Assembly (NCBI RefSeq): GCF_004168625.1
Contig: NZ_SDWW01000001.1
Location: 133,501 to 190,642, forward strand
Reading direction: 5' to 3'
Length of the DNA: 57,142 nucleotides
DNA from: Pengzhenrongella frigida
GTDB taxonomy: Bacteria > Actinomycetota > Actinomycetes > Actinomycetales > Cellulomonadaceae
Every line of letters begins with the position of its first letter. Within the stretch, counting starts at the first letter, position 1. This document shows, one piece after another, positions 44,197 through 53,159 of this stretch. The translations under genes and the position numbers were made by a program. The notes beneath the pieces were generated by a model. It was not told the origin of the DNA. It worked only from the letters and a program-made list of their open reading frames with translations, and made no database searches.

Positions 44197-45384
44197 ATGG
44201 CACCGGACTGCTCCTACCTCGCGGAGCTCGTGCGGATAAACGACACCTTGATCTGGTCGCACGACCGCGCGGACTCGTATCTTCGGGCAGTACGAATCAT
44301 CAAAGACGTGATCGGCGCCAGGCTCGCGCCGTCGTTCCTGCTCGACGACACCGGGACCCGTCTCGACCTGGTCACCGATGACGAGCAGCGGGCGATCCTG
44401 GGCGACGAGTTCGCGACGATGCCGGCATCCGAACACGTCCGGGCACCGTGGATCAATCCCGGGGAGTGGCCGGTCTCGGCTGCTGACCATCTTGACCACG
44501 AGGGCTGGGCGGTGCTCCCCCCCAACTTCAAGAAGTGGTTCGGCTCGTCGGGTGTCGTGGTGTCCATCCACGCCGACGGCAAGCACCTCGGAGCGGTCGT
44601 CCTGAGCTTCGACGGTGAGTTCGTCCTCACGCAGACGAAGAAGGAGTTCCTGGCGGCCGCCGGTCGAATCCTCGGCAATGCGCTGTACCGCTGGCAGGTG
44701 GGCGCGCGCGAACGCGAGCTGGGTGCCCTCGAGGAGCGCCGCCGGCTCAGCGATGAGCTCCATGTCGACCTGTCGCAACAGGTCGCCACCCTCGGCCTGC
44801 ACGTGGGCGCGATGAAGCTCGACCTCGCCGAGGCGAACGTCGACCGCCTGGCCGAGGACGTCCGGCGGCTCGACGACACCGTGACCGCGCTCAAGCGGAG
44901 CCTGCGGCACCAGATGCTCGGACTCCGCTCGGACTGCGAGCTGATCAGCGGATCCTTCGTCGAGCGGGTTCGTCGCCAGGTCGACGACTTCGAGCGCCAG
45001 CTGGCCATCCCGGTCGAGCTCGACTGCCCGCGGCCGGGCGATGCCGACAAGGTTCCCCTGGCGGTGGCAGCCCAGCTCGTCCGAGTGCTTCAAGAGGCGC
45101 TCTCCAACGCGAACATGCACTCCCGTGCATCGGGCGTCACCGTGCGCCTGCTGCCGGCACATACGCGCATCCGCCTGGAGATCCAGGACAACGGCTGCGG
45201 GTTCGACCCCGACAGCGTCCCCGACTCCCGGCTCGGCCTGCGCATCATGCTCGAGCGCATGCAGCAGATCGACGGATCGTTGTCCATCGAGCCCGGGCCG
45301 CTCGGCGGCACGCTCCTGGTCGCCGAGGCGCCCCTGAACGTGGCCGGACGCACCGCGGCGATTCCCGCACGTGAGGGGTCCTGA
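44197..45384 (+). CDS. NarL-type sensor histidine kinase with GAF-like domain, soluble
   Basis: A 395-residue kinase with no membrane segment. Residues about 25-165 look like a GAF-type sensor domain, ending in GVVVSIHADGKHLGAVVLSFDGEFVLTQTKKEFLAAAGRI. The dimerisation and phosphoacceptor helix is EERRRLSDELHVDLSQQVATLG, with His189. The ATPase domain has LQEALSNANMHSRASGV (N-box) and IQDNGCGFDPD with LGLRIMLERMQQIDG (G-box). The H-box has V in place of the usual D right after the His. The start is chosen from the -10 six bases upstream; a GTG 11 codons earlier is possible. It pairs with the LuxR-type regulator that follows. Confidence 0.88.
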   Translation: MAPDCSYLAELVRINDTLIWSHDRADSYLRAVRIIKDVIGARLAPSFLLDDTGTRLDLVTDDEQRAILGDEFATMPASEHVRAPWINPGEWPVSAADHLDHEGWAVLPPNFKKWFGSSGVVVSIHADGKHLGAVVLSFDGEFVLTQTKKEFLAAAGRILGNALYRWQVGARERELGALEERRRLSDELHVDLSQQVATLGLHVGAMKLDLAEANVDRLAEDVRRLDDTVTALKRSLRHQMLGLRSDCELISGSFVERVRRQVDDFERQLAIPVELDCPRPGDADKVPLAVAAQLVRVLQEALSNANMHSRASGVTVRLLPAHTRIRLEIQDNGCGFDPDSVPDSRLGLRIMLERMQQIDGSLSIEPGPLGGTLLVAEAPLNVAGRTAAIPAREGS

Positions 45385-45385
45385 C

Positions 45386-46048
45386 GTGGAGACCGCCAGC
45401 ACGACCGTCCTCGTCGTCGACGACCACGCCCTTTTCCGCGACGGGCTGGCCGCGCTGATCAGCAGGTGGAGCGACTTCCACGTCGTGGGGAGCGCGGCGG
45501 ACGGCGCCGAAGCCATCGAGTCGGCGCGCCGACTGCAGCCGCAGCTGATCCTCATGGATGTCCGGATGGCAGGCATGGGAGGGGTCGCCGCGACCCGCAC
45601 CATCACCTTCGAGAACCCGCAGGTCCGGGTCGTCATGCTCACGATGTCGAGCCTGGGCGAGGACGTGTTCGAGGCCCTGCGCAACGGCGCTCACGGCTAT
45701 CTGAGCAAAGACGAGCCGGCCGACCGCCTGCACGACTACCTGGTCGCCGTGATGCGCGGCGAGGCCGCACTGTCGAGCACCATCGCCGCCAAGGTGCTGG
45801 CCGAGTTCGGGAACCAGAACGACGCACGAAGCGCCGCCGGACCGCTCCGGGTCGAGCAGTTGACCCACCGCGAGCGAGACGTGCTGCGACTGCTCGTGGA
45901 CGGCCTCTCCAATGACGAGATCGCCCAGGATCTCCACCTCAGCGAAGCAACGGTGAAGAAGCACCTCGGCCGGGTCATGACCAAGCTGCACATGAAGAAC
46001 CGGGTGCAGGTGGCCGTGTACAGCGTCCGCGAGGGCCTCTTCGACTGA
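45386..46048 (+). CDS. NarL/LuxR-family response regulator
   Basis: A 220-residue regulator. The receiver domain has the acidic pair in VLVVDDHALFRDGL, phosphoacceptor Asp58 (LILMDVRMAGMGG) and Lys in GYLSKDEPADRL. The LuxR-type helix-turn-helix is LTHRERDVLRLLVDGLSNDEIAQDLHLSEATVKKHLGRVMTKLHMKNR. The GTG follows a GAGGGG ribosome site located within the end of the kinase gene. It lies upstream of the etfBA and flavoprotein genes on the same strand, which are its likely targets. Confidence 0.93.
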   Translation: METASTTVLVVDDHALFRDGLAALISRWSDFHVVGSAADGAEAIESARRLQPQLILMDVRMAGMGGVAATRTITFENPQVRVVMLTMSSLGEDVFEALRNGAHGYLSKDEPADRLHDYLVAVMRGEAALSSTIAAKVLAEFGNQNDARSAAGPLRVEQLTHRERDVLRLLVDGLSNDEIAQDLHLSEATVKKHLGRVMTKLHMKNRVQVAVYSVREGLFD

Positions 46049-46056
46049 AGGCTCGG

Positions 46057-46091
46057 GTATCCGAAGGTCTACCGCGGTGTATCCAGAAGGT
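46057..46091 (+). promoter_or_regulatory. Paired direct repeats upstream of etfB
   Basis: GTATCCGAAGGT and GTATCCAGAAGGT occur 22 bp apart. The first starts eight bases after the response-regulator stop, and the second ends about 110 bases before etfB. Spacing of about two helical turns suggests an operator, most simply for the NarL-type regulator just upstream. Confidence 0.45.
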
Positions 46092-46203
46092 GCTGTCGGT
46101 AGGTACCAGACCCTCACAAGACTGTTCGTAGAGCCACAGCGGCGTGAATGCCGGCCCGTGAACGGGCGTGGGCACGAACGGCAAGAGGGGCCTCGACGAC
46201 CAG

Positions 46204-46938
46204 ATGAAGACAGTGATCGCGTACAAGTGGGCGCGGGACGGCGAGCGCGCCGCCGTGCGGGAAGACGGCTCCGTCGACTGGCGCAACGCGAAGATGACCG
46301 CAGGCGAGGACGATCCCGCGGCGCTCTCGGCGGCCAAGGCCATCGCCGCCGCGACCGGAGGCGCCCTCGTTGGGCTGACCATCGGTGACGGGGACGCCAG
46401 CTGGGCGCTCGCCCGTGGGGTCGAACAGTCCGTGTCGGTCACCGATGCGCCGACCCTCACCGACAACGCCCAGACGGCGGCGGTCCTGGCCGCCGCGGTC
46501 CGCGCGATCGGCAACGTCGACGTCATCGTCATCGGCGACTCCGAGCAGCACCCCGGAGTGCCCGTCACGCTCGCCGGCCTGCTGGGCTGGCCTGCCGTGG
46601 TCGGCATCGACTCCGCCACCGCGCGGGACGGGCGGCTCGAGATCGTCCGCAAGGTCGGCGACGACCACCAGGTCCTGTCGCTGGCCACCCCGGCGGTCCT
46701 GGGCGTCGCGGCCCTGTCCGCCGAGGAGTCGGCACCGGGGATGAAGGAGCTTCTCGCGGCCCGCAAGCGCCCCCTCACCAAGATGACGCTGGCGGACCTC
46801 GGGATCACCGTGGCCGACGCGGTCTCGAACCGGGGCTCCCACCTCCCCGCGACGAAACCGGTGCGCGTGTTCGACGGGGACCCGACCCTCGCGGCCGAAC
46901 AGCTGGTCGGAGCCCTCCGCGCGGACGGCGCCTTGTGA
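46204..46938 (+). CDS. etfB: Electron transfer flavoprotein beta subunit (FixA-like)
   Basis: A 244-residue EtfB/FixA-family subunit. MKTVIAYKWARDGERAAV, MTAGEDDPAALSAAKAIAAATGGALVGLTIGD and NVDVIVIGDSEQHPGVPVTLAGLLGWPAV match the family, as does the ending KELLAARKRPLTKMTLADLG. ETF carries electrons between flavoenzymes or to quinone. The ATG is chosen for the conserved MKTVIAYKW start; a GTG 12 codons upstream is possible. It is followed 52 bases later by etfA and then by a flavoprotein reductase, forming a probable operon. Confidence 0.88.
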   Translation: MKTVIAYKWARDGERAAVREDGSVDWRNAKMTAGEDDPAALSAAKAIAAATGGALVGLTIGDGDASWALARGVEQSVSVTDAPTLTDNAQTAAVLAAAVRAIGNVDVIVIGDSEQHPGVPVTLAGLLGWPAVVGIDSATARDGRLEIVRKVGDDHQVLSLATPAVLGVAALSAEESAPGMKELLAARKRPLTKMTLADLGITVADAVSNRGSHLPATKPVRVFDGDPTLAAEQLVGALRADGAL

Positions 46939-46990
46939 ACACCCCCGACGGCGCGTCGAGCCAGGTCAGCACCATGGAAGGCAGGTCCCT

Positions 46991-47914
46991 ATGAGCATGG
47001 ACACGTGGGTTCTCGTGACCGACGCCCGGCACGTGGGGGCCATGCTCGCGGCCGCTCGAGGCCTCGGCACGCCGGTCACCGCGGCGGTGGTGGGCTCCCG
47101 CGCGCTGGCGGAGCTGGTTGCGGCCGCCGGCCCCGACACGGTGGTCTGGGTGGAGCAAGACGCTCAGATTCCCGTGGAGGCCTATGCGGCCCGACTCGCA
47201 GCAGCAGTCGTCCTGGCAGCACCGCGGGTCCTGATCTCCAGCACGGCACCTGCCGCCCGCGTGCTCCTCGGCGCGGCCGCCGCCCGACGCGGCTCGGTCG
47301 TGCTGCCGGCCGTGGTCGACCTCGCGGCCGACGGCGACCATCTCGTCGTGCAGCGTTCCGCCGTCGGCGGCGCGGTCATTGAGACGCTCGAGACCTCGTC
47401 CCCGGTCGCGATCGTCTTCACGGGCGAGGACGTCGAGGCGCCAGTGGGGTCACCGGCAGCCATCGAGACCATCCCGGCCGATCTCCCCGCCTCCGACCTG
47501 TGCCTCATCCGGACCGAACCGGCCGGCGGGGACTCGTCGGGCGTGCGTGCTGCCGCCCGGGTCGTCTCGGTGGGTCGGGGGGTGAAGTCGAAGGCCGACC
47601 TCCCGCTCATCGAGGAGCTCGCCGCAGCGCTGGGCGCCGAGATCGGCTGCTCCATGCCCGTGGCGGACGACCTGGGCTGGATCAGCAAGGACCGGTACGT
47701 CGGCCGGTCCGGGCAGCACATCGCACCCCGGTTGTACGTGGCCCTCGGCATCTCGGGGGCACCGCAGCACATGGAGGGCATCCGCGACGCGAAGGTCGTC
47801 GTCGCGGTCAACAGCGACAAGGACGCGCCGATCTTCCGCACCGCCGACTTCGGCATCGTCGGTGACCTCTACGAGGTCGTCCCCGCCCTCGTCGCCGCTC
47901 TGGGCACCACGTGA
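46991..47914 (+). CDS. etfA: Electron transfer flavoprotein alpha subunit (FixB-like)
   Basis: A 307-residue EtfA subunit. The N-terminal half is diverged, but the C-terminal FAD domain is complete: VVSVGRGVKSKADLPLIEELAAALGAEIGCSMPVADDLGWISKDRYVGRSGQHIAP (in pieces), then YVALGISGAPQHMEGIRDAKVVVAVNSDKDAPIFRTADFGIVGD. The SGQ and NSDKDAP elements bind FAD. The ATG follows AAGGCAGG. It pairs with etfB and would hand electrons to the flavoprotein encoded 41 bases downstream. Confidence 0.92.
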   Translation: MSMDTWVLVTDARHVGAMLAAARGLGTPVTAAVVGSRALAELVAAAGPDTVVWVEQDAQIPVEAYAARLAAAVVLAAPRVLISSTAPAARVLLGAAAARRGSVVLPAVVDLAADGDHLVVQRSAVGGAVIETLETSSPVAIVFTGEDVEAPVGSPAAIETIPADLPASDLCLIRTEPAGGDSSGVRAAARVVSVGRGVKSKADLPLIEELAAALGAEIGCSMPVADDLGWISKDRYVGRSGQHIAPRLYVALGISGAPQHMEGIRDAKVVVAVNSDKDAPIFRTADFGIVGDLYEVVPALVAALGTT

Positions 47915-47955
47915 CACAGCCGTCACGCCGACAGGAACGAACAGGAGAAGCAGAA

Positions 47956-49428
47956 ATGACCGAAGCACTGACCGAGGAGTTCGACGTCGAGTACGACCTC
48001 GTGGTGGTCGGGGGCGGTGGGTCGGGCATGTCCTGCGCCGTCCAGGCCGGCCACAACGGGCTGACGGTGGCGGTGCTGGAGAAGATGCCCACCCTGGGCG
48101 GCAGCTCGTCGTTCGCCGAGGGGCACGCCGCTTTCGAGTCCGATGAGCAGGAGAAGCGCGGCATCCACGTCTCCAAGGACGAGGCCTTCCAGGGCTACAT
48201 CGACTACAGCCACTGGCGGGCCGACGCGTCCGTGGTGTCGCGGTTCGTCGAGAACGCGAACAAGACCATCGTCAAGATGCGCAACGAGGGCGCGGTCTAC
48301 GAGGAGGTCATCACCACGGCACCCGACCAGCCCGACGAGCTCGTCACCTGGCACATCCCGAAGGGCGAGGTGGCGCACGTCATCGACCTGCTCGAGGCGA
48401 GCGCCCGCTCCATGGGCGTCGAGATCTTCCTGCAGACGTCGGCCAAGCAGATGCTGATGAAGGACGGCAAGATCGTCGGAGTCGTCGCCGAGGACGCCGA
48501 CGGACAGCCCGTGCGGATCGGCGCCAAGGCGGTCGTCGTCGGCACCGGCGGCTACGCGTCCAACCCGGAGATGCTGAACAAGTTCACCAAGTTCGGCTGC
48601 GGCGACCAGATCATCAACATCGGCAATCCCGGCAACACCGGCGACGGCCTGAACATGATGTTCGACGTCGGCGCACAGCCCTTCGAGTCCATCGGGACCA
48701 CGCTGCTCATGCCGTTGATGCGGGGCAAGACCGTCACCTCCCACACGAACACCGCGGGATTCCAGCCCTACCTCTGGGTCAACCGCGACGGCCGGCGGTG
48801 CACCAACGAGATCTGCGGGCTGAACTTCGGCAACGCCGGTGACGTCGTCGCCGGGCTGCCGGGCTCGTTCTACTGGTCGGTCATCGACCAGGCCCAGATC
48901 GACCACCTGGTCGACGACGGCTGCGAGGTGGGCCTGGGCATCTACGTGCGCACCGGCGAGAAGCTCGTGAACCTTCCGACCGAGCTCGAGTCCGACGTCG
49001 AGGCCGGGCTGTCCGCCTTCAAGGGCGACACGATCGAGGACCTCGCGACGGCGATCGGCGTCGACCCCGCGGTGCTCGCAGCGGAGATCGCCGAGTACAA
49101 CACCCTGTGCCACGCGGGCAAGGACACGAAGTTCCACAAGGCGAAGTACCTCCTGGCCGTCGAGAAGGGCCCGTTCTACGCCATCAAGATGGAGCCGGGA
49201 ATCATGGTCACCATGGGCGGCATCAAGATCAACGACAACATGCAGGTCATCGGCGCCGACGGCAAGCCGATCGAGGGCTTGTACTCCGTGGGCTGCGACG
49301 CCGGCGGGCTGTTCGGCGAGTCCTACATCCTGACCATCCCCGGCTCGGCCAACGGTTTCGCTCTCACCTCCGGGTGGCTCGCTGCCGACCACGCCACCGC
49401 GGCGATCCGCCAGAACGTGGACGCCTAG
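47956..49428 (+). CDS. FAD-dependent reductase of the fumarate reductase/flavocytochrome c superfamily
   Basis: A 490-residue soluble flavoprotein. The FAD fold is YDLVVVGGGGSGMSCAVQAG (Gly19-Gly24), followed by EKMPTLGGSSSFAEGH. A capping domain and the C-terminal FAD part (VGCDAGGLFGESYILTIPGSANGFALTSG) follow. The residues that reduce fumarate are not kept: the position before TMGG is Val418 rather than His, no Arg follows the NEICG segment, and the usual NRxGGN region is replaced. The substrate is therefore probably another enoate or steroid-like compound. There is no heme or signal peptide. An AGGAGAAG ribosome site precedes the ATG. Its electrons likely come from the EtfBA pair upstream. 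Confidence 0.88.
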   Translation: MTEALTEEFDVEYDLVVVGGGGSGMSCAVQAGHNGLTVAVLEKMPTLGGSSSFAEGHAAFESDEQEKRGIHVSKDEAFQGYIDYSHWRADASVVSRFVENANKTIVKMRNEGAVYEEVITTAPDQPDELVTWHIPKGEVAHVIDLLEASARSMGVEIFLQTSAKQMLMKDGKIVGVVAEDADGQPVRIGAKAVVVGTGGYASNPEMLNKFTKFGCGDQIINIGNPGNTGDGLNMMFDVGAQPFESIGTTLLMPLMRGKTVTSHTNTAGFQPYLWVNRDGRRCTNEICGLNFGNAGDVVAGLPGSFYWSVIDQAQIDHLVDDGCEVGLGIYVRTGEKLVNLPTELESDVEAGLSAFKGDTIEDLATAIGVDPAVLAAEIAEYNTLCHAGKDTKFHKAKYLLAVEKGPFYAIKMEPGIMVTMGGIKINDNMQVIGADGKPIEGLYSVGCDAGGLFGESYILTIPGSANGFALTSGWLAADHATAAIRQNVDA

Positions 49429-49475
49429 GGAGTCGGTCGCGGTCGCAGAAGAGCGGCGACCTCGAGAGTCGAAGA

Positions 49476-49506
49476 CGCGCCGGAGGCGAGGGAAGCCTCC
49501 GGCGCG
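49476..49506. terminator. Bidirectional terminator hairpin
   Basis: CGCGCCGGAGGC pairs perfectly with GCCTCCGGCGCG (12 bp) around the loop GAGGGAA. It lies between the convergent flavoprotein and SDR genes, 48 bases after one stop and five before the other. Confidence 0.7.
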
Positions 49507-49510
49507 CGCT

Positions 49511-50242
49511 CTAGCTCCCCTGACCCATGCTCCACATGGTCCAGATGGACGTTCGCATGGTGCGCGGCTGGCTCAGGGTCGTCACGATCGCCGCGGCGAC
49601 GTCCTCAGGGCGGAGCCAGTCAGCAGACCGGGGGTCGGCCTCGGTGCGCCCCGCGCCGACGGCGAACTCCGTCGCGGTGGCGGCGGGGCAGATGAGGGTC
49701 ACCCGGACGCCGCTCTCCCGGAGCTCGCGGTCGAGTGCCCCGGCGAGCCCGACCTGAGCGTGCTTCGTCCCGGCGTACACCGCTTCGTCGGCGCCGCCGC
49801 GGAACCCCGCGACCGACGAGATGATGACGATGTCTCCCCCGCCGGCCGCGAGCATCGGCGGCAGCGCCGCCCGGACGGTCCAGACGGTGCCGGCGTAGTT
49901 GGTGTCCATCATCGTGGCGAGCTGCTCGTCGCTCTGGTCGAGGATCCCGCCGTACATGCCGATGCCCGCGCCGGGGATGACGGAGTCGAGGCGACCCCAG
50001 CGGTCGACGGCGGCGGCGACCAGTCGCGCATTGTCCGCGGGTGAGCGGACGTCCATCGTGACGCCGACGGCGTTGTCCGCGCCCAGCTCGTGGACGAGCT
50101 CGTCGAGCCGGTCGGTGCGCCGCCCGCCCAGCGCCACCCGGGCGCCCTCCTTGACCAGCAGCCGGGCGGTCTCCCGGCCGATCCCGGCGGTGGCCCCGGT
50201 GAGGGCGACGACGGTTCCGGCCAGATCGCGGGTGGACGACAT
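49511..50242 (-). CDS. Short-chain dehydrogenase/reductase (SDR)
   Basis: A 243-residue classical SDR: cofactor motif VALTGATAGIGRETARLL, GGRRTDR after the second strand (suggesting NADP), the motif IIPGAGIG-like segment (SVIPGAGIGMYGG), catalytic Ser in IISSVAGFRGG and YAGTK with Tyr and Lys. The ATG follows AGGAGC. It is the last gene in the LacI-controlled operon, 74 bases after GH127. It may act on a sugar or aldehyde released there, but the sequence does not show which. Confidence 0.93.
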   Translation of the reverse strand: MSSTRDLAGTVVALTGATAGIGRETARLLVKEGARVALGGRRTDRLDELVHELGADNAVGVTMDVRSPADNARLVAAAVDRWGRLDSVIPGAGIGMYGGILDQSDEQLATMMDTNYAGTVWTVRAALPPMLAAGGGDIVIISSVAGFRGGADEAVYAGTKHAQVGLAGALDRELRESGVRVTLICPAATATEFAVGAGRTEADPRSADWLRPEDVAAAIVTTLSQPRTMRTSIWTMWSMGQGS

Positions 50243-50316
50243 GTGGGCTCCTGAGGGTGGTGCGGCGACCTTCGCCGCGGGGCGAACGGATGGGCGGTGG
50301 TCGAGCTCGAGGCCGG

Positions 50317-52278
50317 TCAGTCGGCCACGGGGATCCACACCCGCATGGTCGACGGGCCGCGGTTGGCCCACCGGTGGTAGGGCACGAGCGGGACGAGCCC
50401 GTGGTCGACGACGTCGCGGCCGTCGGGCTGGACGGTGTCCTGGGGCGCGCTCTGGTACGGCCAGGAACCGTCCCGCGGCTCGCGCGTCGCGGCGGGGACG
50501 TGCACGACGCCGTCGTGCTCGACCGGCGGGCCGGCGGTCCGGGTGTGCACGGTGTTGACGGTGGCGCCGAGGTCGGTGGACTCCAGGCACAGCACGATCG
50601 GGCCGCGTTCGACGGCGACCTGCCCGCGGAGCGCGTCGATCCGCGGGTCCGGCAGGGTCCACCGCGGCGCGACGGGCAGGTGCAGCAGCACGACGTCGCC
50701 GACCGCGAAGGCCTGGGTGACCATCGCGTAGCCGGGTTCCACGGTCCGGGTGATCCCGCCCACGGTCAGCTCGGCGCCCGCGGCCCAGGCCGGCACCCGG
50801 AGGGTGAGGGTCCAGGGCGCCTCGGGGCTGCGGAGCACCGTGACCTGCACGCTCCCGTGGTCCGGGTAGGCCGTCGCCACCCGCAGGGCGACCTCACCCC
50901 GGGCGCCGATCCGGGTCGCGATGGTGGAGCCCGCGTACTGGTGGATCTGGACGCCGTCGTCGTCGGCCGTGGCGAGGTAGGCCGCGAGGGAGGCGACCGT
51001 GCGGGTCACGTTCGTCGGGCAGCACGAGACCTCGAACCAGGGTGCCCGCAGGCTGGAGGAGGCCCGGGCGCTGGCGACGTCGGCCCGCGGGACGCTGCCG
51101 GGGCTGCGTTGGTGCAGGGTGTTGGTGTAGTAGAACGCGTTGCCGTCGCGGGCCGGGGAGGTGGCGACCACGTTGTACAGGGTGCGTTCGACGGCGTCCG
51201 CGTGCAGCGGGTCGCCGGTGGCCAGGAGCAGCCGGTGGTTGAGCATGACCGAGGCGACGCCGGCGCAGGTCTCGGAGTAGGCCCGGTCCGGCGGCAGCTC
51301 GAAGTCCTGCCCGAAGGACTCCCCCTCGTGGTGCGCGCCCATGCCGCCGGTGAGGTAGGTCCGTCGGGCCAGGGTGGTGGCGGTCTGGCGGGTGATCGTG
51401 GCGAGCAGCTCGCCGTCGTGGTCCTCGACGGCGAGGTCGGCGGCGGCGGCGGCGAGGTAGAGGGCACGGACGGCATGCCCGGCCATGACGGTGGTCTGGC
51501 GGACGGGCTGGTCGTCCTGGAAGTACTCCGGGCCGAACTCGATGTCGCCGAGCACGCCGTGCCCACGGCGCTCGATGAACAGGCGCGCCTGGTCGAGGTA
51601 GCGGTGCTCGCCGGTGAGCCGGTACAGCTCGACGAGGGCGACCTCGATCTCGGGGTGCCCGCAGACGCCCTGGTGGGCGTCGGCGCCGAAGGTGGCGCAC
51701 ACGTGGTCGGCGGCCCGCACGGCGATCCGCACGAGCTCGTCGTCGCCGTGGGTGCGCGCCCGTGCGACCCCCGCCTGGATGAGGTGGCCGAAGCAGTACA
51801 GCTCGTGCCCCCACTGCAGGTCGCTGTAACGGGGGGCCTGGCCGGGGCGGCCGAACCGGGTGTTGAGGTAGCCGTCGGGCTCCTGTGCGGCCGCGACCCG
51901 GGCGACCAGGGACCGCAGCCGGGCGTCGAGCCCCTGGTCGCCGGTGCGCCCCACCTCCCAGGACATCGCCTCGAGCAGCTTGTAGATCTCCGAGTCGGAG
52001 AACTCGCGGCCGCGCCGGTCCTGGGGCAGTCGTCCCTCGAGGGCGGCGTCGAAGTTGCCGCTCCACCCCATGGTCTCGATCCAGGCCTCGCAGTGCGCCA
52101 GCATCGTGGTGGCGTTGAGGGCCTGCAGGTCGGCCCAGAAGCCGTCGTCGATGCTCACCTCGCCGAGGCCGAGCGGGCGCCAGTGACCGGTCGACGGGGC
52201 GACGGGCCGGCCGCGATCGGTGCGGTCGGCGGGGATCAGAAGTCCCGGTCGGGACTCGGCATGGACGGTGGCAGGCAT
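50317..52278 (-). CDS. GH127 glycoside hydrolase (beta-L-arabinofuranosidase type)
   Basis: A 653-residue enzyme of family GH127. The catalytic zinc/cysteine set is present: Glu336 and Cys338 in YSETCAGVASVM, and Cys419-Cys420 in VSCCPTNVTRTVASL, close to positions 338, 340, 417 and 418 of the Bifidobacterium enzyme HypBA1. The alpha/alpha barrel (GYLNTRFGRPG, LQWGHELYCFGHLIQAGVA) and C-terminal beta domains (LTLRVPAWAAGAELTVGG) are complete. No signal peptide, so it should cleave imported oligosaccharides inside the cell. The ATG follows AGGAGATC. It is in an operon with sugar ABC transport genes. Confidence 0.93.
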   Translation of the reverse strand: MPATVHAESRPGLLIPADRTDRGRPVAPSTGHWRPLGLGEVSIDDGFWADLQALNATTMLAHCEAWIETMGWSGNFDAALEGRLPQDRRGREFSDSEIYKLLEAMSWEVGRTGDQGLDARLRSLVARVAAAQEPDGYLNTRFGRPGQAPRYSDLQWGHELYCFGHLIQAGVARARTHGDDELVRIAVRAADHVCATFGADAHQGVCGHPEIEVALVELYRLTGEHRYLDQARLFIERRGHGVLGDIEFGPEYFQDDQPVRQTTVMAGHAVRALYLAAAAADLAVEDHDGELLATITRQTATTLARRTYLTGGMGAHHEGESFGQDFELPPDRAYSETCAGVASVMLNHRLLLATGDPLHADAVERTLYNVVATSPARDGNAFYYTNTLHQRSPGSVPRADVASARASSSLRAPWFEVSCCPTNVTRTVASLAAYLATADDDGVQIHQYAGSTIATRIGARGEVALRVATAYPDHGSVQVTVLRSPEAPWTLTLRVPAWAAGAELTVGGITRTVEPGYAMVTQAFAVGDVVLLHLPVAPRWTLPDPRIDALRGQVAVERGPIVLCLESTDLGATVNTVHTRTAGPPVEHDGVVHVPAATREPRDGSWPYQSAPQDTVQPDGRDVVDHGLVPLVPYHRWANRGPSTMRVWIPVAD

Positions 52279-52343
52279 GGGGATCTCCTGATCAGTGCGG
52301 TGCACGGGATGCGGGCGCAACGGGTTCGGGGTGAGCGGTGGAC

Positions 52344-53159
52344 TCACTTGACCGCGCCGACGGTGAGGCCGTCACGCAGCAGGCGGTACGTCCCGGTGAA
52401 GACGATGAGGATCGGGATGGACGTCAGGACGGCGAGCGCCATGAGGCCGGGCCAGTTGATGCCAAAGGCGGAGACCTGTTGGGCGAGCAGGGCGCTCAGC
52501 GGGTAGCTGCCGGGGGCGAGGAAGAAGTTCACCGCGTACAGGAACTCCCCCCACGAGAGCAGGAAGACCAGGGTCCCGACGGTGAACACCCCGTTGCGGG
52601 CCACCGGCAGGACGATCGAGAAGAACGCCCGCAGGATCGAGGCGCCGTCGATCGACGCGGCCTCCTCGAGCTGGGGCGGCACGGCGCGGAAGAACGGGCG
52701 CAGCAGCAGCGTCGCGAACGGGATGAGCAGCGCGGTGTCGGCGATGATGACGCCCAGCGTGGAGTCGAGCAGCTTCCAGTTCCCGAAGATCTGGAACATG
52801 GGGATGACCGTGGCGGTCTGCGGCATCATCTGCAGCACGATGAGCAGGCTCAGGCCGATCGTGCTGATGCGGCCGGTGGTGCGGGCCAGGCCGTAGGCGG
52901 CCGGGACCGCCACGAGCAGGGTGAGCGCGGTGGTGCCGGTGGAGATGAGCAGGGACTGGCGCAGCGCGGTCAGCAGTGCGCCGTCGAACGCCTCGACGTA
53001 GGCCGTGGTGACGGGGCGGAACGCGAAGGACGACTGCAATCCGAAGACGTCGGCCGAGCTCTTGAACGAGGTGAGCACGATCCACAGGATCGGGACCCCG
53101 TACATGAGGGTCAGCAGCGCCTTGATGGCGGTGGTGGCGGGACCCGCGGTCTGCTTCAC
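52344..53159 (-). CDS. Carbohydrate ABC transporter permease (MalG-like)
   Basis: A 271-residue inner-membrane permease with six helices. The EAA loop that contacts the ATPase is QLEEAASIDGASILRAFFSIVLP. The end, GLTVGAVK, is typical of this CUT1 group. The ATG overlaps the stop of the first permease gene by four bases. No ATPase gene is in the operon, so a shared MsiK-type ATPase elsewhere probably drives import. Confidence 0.95.
   Translation of the reverse strand: MKQTAGPATTAIKALLTLMYGVPILWIVLTSFKSSADVFGLQSSFAFRPVTTAYVEAFDGALLTALRQSLLISTGTTALTLLVAVPAAYGLARTTGRISTIGLSLLIVLQMMPQTATVIPMFQIFGNWKLLDSTLGVIIADTALLIPFATLLLRPFFRAVPPQLEEAASIDGASILRAFFSIVLPVARNGVFTVGTLVFLLSWGEFLYAVNFFLAPGSYPLSALLAQQVSAFGINWPGLMALAVLTSIPILIVFTGTYRLLRDGLTVGAVK

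Noticed and set aside
47956-49428. Calling the flavoprotein a fumarate reductase
   Set aside because: The superfamily is right, but the key His before TMGG and the substrate Arg residues are missing, so the specific name is not supported.
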